In this document: positions 62,172 through 64,000 of the stretch, one piece after another
Layout of the letters: each line of letters opens with the position of its first letter
Position numbering within the stretch: position 1 is the stretch's first letter
DNA from: Pegethrix bostrychoides GSE-TBD4-15B
Lineage (GTDB): Bacteria; Cyanobacteriota; Cyanobacteriia; Elainellales; Elainellaceae
Assembly: GCA_019359155.1 (NCBI GenBank)
Contig: JAHHHV010000003.1
Location: 1 to 64,000 of the forward strand
Direction: 5' to 3'
Length of the DNA stretch: 64,000 nucleotides
Position numbers and translations under genes: made by a program
Notes under the pieces: generated by a model
What the model was told of the DNA's origin: nothing
The model's input: the letters and a program-made list of their open reading frames with translations, nothing else
Database searches by the model: none

Positions 62172-62189
62172 GAGCCTTTGGAAAGGCTC
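62172..62189 (+). other. Hairpin after uvrC
   Basis: GAGCCTTTGGAAAGGCTC folds into a 7-bp stem with a tetraloop, 50 bp past the uvrC stop. It has no T run, so it is at best a weak terminator or processing hairpin. Confidence 0.3.
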
Positions 62190-62280
62190 TGGCTGATCCT
62201 TTGGGTGGAGGCATGAAGCTGTTAACAATCGTTAATCTATTGAGAGAACGAGACAGTTAAACGCTCAAGGATTCAAAGCT

Positions 62281-62895
62281 ATGAAATTTCAAAAGAACAA
62301 CTCAGGGATTAAAACAGGAACTAAGACGGCGAAATTTATGGGTATGGGTATTGTTGGGCTGAGCGCTGCACTACTAATCGGCTTGCCCAGCTCTGCTCAA
62401 GGCTCTGCTCAAGGCAACTCAGACAGCAGTTCTGGCGGTTATGCCAATCCGGGTCAATCGCCCGCTGGGTCAGTTGATTCGCCTTCTGACTCGGTCAACT
62501 ACCCGACCAATCCGAACTACGGCGAGCCACAAGACGGCAGCACTACCTCTGGCTTTAGCTCCGATGCAATGCGCAGCGACTCAACACAGCCGACAGGCGG
62601 CGAAGTGAGAGGTCCCAGCGCAGTGGGCGAAGGTTTCCCAGGCCCCAGCGAAGCCCCAGCAGGTAGCCCTAGCTCTGGTACTTCTATTGAAGATCCGACC
62701 CGCCGCCCTTCGAGCAATCGTGATAGCTCGACGAGTGGAACAAGGGGCGATTCAATGAACAATCAGCAGATGGCGCCTGATGACGAGGTAGAAGGCCCCA
62801 GCGCAGTAGGCGAAGGTTTTCCAGGCCCCAGTGAAGCCCCAGCAGGTAGCCCTAGCTCTGGCACTTCTATCGAAGACCCAACACGCGCCAACTAA
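62281..62895 (+). CDS. Secreted Ser/Gly/Pro-rich protein with two near-identical 35-residue repeats
   Basis: 204 aa. A signal peptide (hydrophobic MGMGIVGLSAALLIGLP, residues about 20-36) ends near SSAQGS. The rest is low complexity, rich in Ser, Gly, Pro and Asp. Two copies of EV-x-GPSAVGEGFPGPSEAP, extending through AGSPSSGTSIEDPTR, lie at about residues 113-146 and 169-202 and differ at only one or two positions. It is likely disordered and exported to the periplasm or outer surface. The gene lies 159 bp after uvrC on the same strand and ends before a strong terminator. Confidence 0.78.
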   Translation: MKFQKNNSGIKTGTKTAKFMGMGIVGLSAALLIGLPSSAQGSAQGNSDSSSGGYANPGQSPAGSVDSPSDSVNYPTNPNYGEPQDGSTTSGFSSDAMRSDSTQPTGGEVRGPSAVGEGFPGPSEAPAGSPSSGTSIEDPTRRPSSNRDSSTSGTRGDSMNNQQMAPDDEVEGPSAVGEGFPGPSEAPAGSPSSGTSIEDPTRAN

Positions 62896-63017
62896 TTCAG
62901 CAGAGCCGCTCGACCAGAGGTTTGCTGTTAACAAACTTGTCTGTTAGCGAGCCACTGACAGGCTAACCCTAGCTGCTCTTAGTATGAGCCTTCATCGCTT
63001 GGAGCCACAGATAAACC

Positions 63018-63059
63018 AAGACGGACTGGACAGGATTAATTTCCGCCAGTCCGTCTTTT
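63018..63059 (+). terminator. Intrinsic terminator after the repetitive secreted-protein gene
   Basis: A 12-bp perfect stem, AAGACGGACTGG at 63018-63029 with CCAGTCCGTCTT at 63046-63057, around a 16-nt loop. TTTT follows on the plus strand. It lies about 125 bp past the stop and 24 bp from the end of the convergent peptidase gene, so it may serve both sides. Confidence 0.85.
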
Positions 63060-63082
63060 GCATGAAGCTCGTTTAGCTCATT

Positions 63083-63763
63083 CTAGACTGCACTTTTGCT
63101 CTGATCAATCGCTAGACAACAGGTTTCCACAGGCTGACGTTGCGACATCGCTAAAACAAGTGCTTCGTAGGCTGGACGCTGCTCTTCTAAAAGCGTTTTA
63201 GCCTGCAATATTGCCCAGCGTTCTTTCAAAGCTCCTTCGCTGTCGGGGCGCTGTAGCTGTGACCACAACAGCCGTAGCTGCTGACGGTCATCGCCGCCCC
63301 CCTCCGCCTTGCCATAGGCCAATGTTTCAGCCGCTATCCCAGCCATCCAGACCATGCAGAGCCGATCAACAAGCTGACTGGATTTGCCCTGTAGCTCCAC
63401 GGCTAGATCCGGTAAGGCAAAGCTCACCCCACCTCGACCAGACTGCCCCTGCCGAAACGCTTCCCAGGCACTGAGGCTGTAGCCCGTAACCGGAATATCC
63501 AGCAGGTGAGCCACCAGAAAATGTCCGGCCTCATGCTGCAAGACTCGCATCCGATGCTCTGGCGAAAAGCTATCTACCCAGCCTACCAGCAGCGTTCCAG
63601 CTTTTCCCTGCCAGTTAAAGGTATCCAGCGTTGCAATCCCCAGAATCCCAATCGTGGCGGCGGCTGGAATAAACGGCGAAATATGCAGTAGCGGCCCCAG
63701 CAGACTAGACATAACTAGCGTAAACAGGGTAATTGCAACCAAATTCAGCGTCGTTTGACTCAT
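63083..63763 (-). CDS. Membrane M41-like (HEAGH) zinc peptidase domain protein without AAA module
   Basis: About 226 aa. The two N-terminal hydrophobic segments (residues about 8-60) are followed by LQHEAGHFLVAHLLDIPVTG, an HExxH zinc site as in FtsH (M41) proteases, then 'GGVSFALPDLAVELQGKSSQ' and 'VDRLCMVWMAGIAAETLAYG', where an acidic residue later supplies the third ligand. 'GGGDDRQQLRLLWSQL' is the usual continuation. It lacks the AAA ATPase part of FtsH; cyanobacteria and plastids have such short proteins. ATG 63763 is the most compact start; ATG 63787 and GTG 63808 are possible. Proteolytic activity is predicted only. Confidence 0.8.
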   Translation of the reverse strand: MSQTTLNLVAITLFTLVMSSLLGPLLHISPFIPAAATIGILGIATLDTFNWQGKAGTLLVGWVDSFSPEHRMRVLQHEAGHFLVAHLLDIPVTGYSLSAWEAFRQGQSGRGGVSFALPDLAVELQGKSSQLVDRLCMVWMAGIAAETLAYGKAEGGGDDRQQLRLLWSQLQRPDSEGALKERWAILQAKTLLEEQRPAYEALVLAMSQRQPVETCCLAIDQSKSAV

Positions 63764-63835
63764 AGCAGCAGACTCAAATGGAGCCATATGAACGGCAGTA
63801 GTTTCCACTCTACCGCTCTGGCGCTCTGGCTGCCC

Positions 63836-64000
63836 CTAGTTCTCTGAGGCTGAACCAGAATCAGAATCTGCGGGCGAGTTCTGAGGAGTCAGTGTGCTGT
63901 CTGATCTGGCGCGATAGAAAGTTTCAAGACTCTGGCTGTCGCCGACAAACCGCCAGTGCCAGGGTTCGTAGCTCACACCCTTCAGATTGTCCTTGGGAAA
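63836..64000 (-). CDS. VanY-type D-alanyl-D-alanine carboxypeptidase, C-terminal part (partial)
   Basis: The last 54 residues of a gene running off the right edge: FPKDNLKGVSYEPWHWRFVG and a Ser/Asp-rich tail to TAG 63836-63838. The 'SYEPWHWRFVG' segment is the conserved C-terminal zinc-site motif of M15B VanY-like D,D-carboxypeptidases, which trim peptidoglycan stem peptides in the periplasm; the His in PWHW is a zinc ligand. The rest of the protein, including the first two ligands and the signal peptide, is outside the window. Confidence 0.85.
   Translation of the reverse strand, partial: FPKDNLKGVSYEPWHWRFVGDSQSLETFYRARSDSTLTPQNSPADSDSGSASEN

Noticed and set aside
1-64000. CRISPR array or cas genes
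   Set aside because: No regularly spaced direct repeats and no Cas-like proteins were seen.
1-64000. Prophage or integrative element with att sites at the tRNA-His
   Set aside because: The tRNA at 53512-53585 is flanked by ordinary genes; no integrase or repeated tRNA 3' end was found nearby. The recombinase-like domain at 42 kb is a dead fusion.

Overview
The window is a piece of a cyanobacterial chromosome, probably from a filamentous, Leptolyngbya-like lineage; the genus cannot be fixed from sequence alone. The evidence is the set of genes: an acyl-lipid desaturase with three His boxes, a gmk-remA pair, an RRM protein with a Gly-rich tail, a pentapeptide-repeat protein, Uma2 nucleases, a DUF6798-like membrane protein, an orphan HdrB-like protein, a VanY-type peptidase and cyanobacterial IS families. 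Base composition is moderately GC-rich, except for a visibly AT-richer block at about 27.5-37 kb.

Region by region. 0.2-6.6 kb is a minus-strand run: DUF4331 secreted protein, TPR protein, NicO-type Ni/Co transporter with a His-rich loop, a small secreted protein and a GspE/PilB-type ATPase. 6.86-7.89 kb is a wreck of two insertion sequences (ISH3-like cut by IS1-like). 8.8-18.8 kb holds a MocR-type regulator with an MFS transporter, a hydrolase, a GMC oxidoreductase, a pentapeptide/TPR protein, a superfamily-2 helicase and a polytopic membrane protein. 19-22.2 kb has an RRM protein with a clear terminator, an HdrB-like protein and leuB. 22.1-37.6 kb is a nine-gene minus-strand surface-glycan cluster of glycosyltransferases, methyltransferases, a sugar aminotransferase and a left-handed-beta-helix acyltransferase. 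37.7-45.9 kb contains two Uma2 genes, a spore-photoproduct-lyase-like radical SAM gene, trpA, a TetR regulator divergent from desC with paired operators, a MITE-like element, gmk and remA. 45.9-53.4 kb has rqcH, a truncated glycosyltransferase, a B12/radical SAM gene, an IS graveyard and an RnfD-DUF2330 pair. 53.5-64 kb has tRNA-His, pnp, a SNF2 helicase, a decayed DUF2283 gene, an IS end, uvrC, a repetitive secreted protein, an M41-like membrane peptidase and the C-terminus of a VanY carboxypeptidase.

The most interesting signal is in the glycan cluster. Seven of its nine proteins, with unrelated catalytic domains (GT2, GT4 and several methyltransferase types), carry the same short motif, [MI][EQ][ST]SKFW-x-[LV]R-x2-W, next to a predicted coiled coil. 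This looks like a shared docking or assembly tag for one multi-enzyme complex at the membrane. The second is a testable regulatory circuit. A TetR-type regulator is fused to a degenerate tyrosine-recombinase-like domain, and two identical 17-bp palindromes 48 bp apart bracket a candidate desC promoter. Third, two separate IS remnants (6.86 kb and 59.8-60.06 kb) share the same left end, which proves they come from one IS family and shows that the extra N-terminal reading frame of uvrC is IS-derived.
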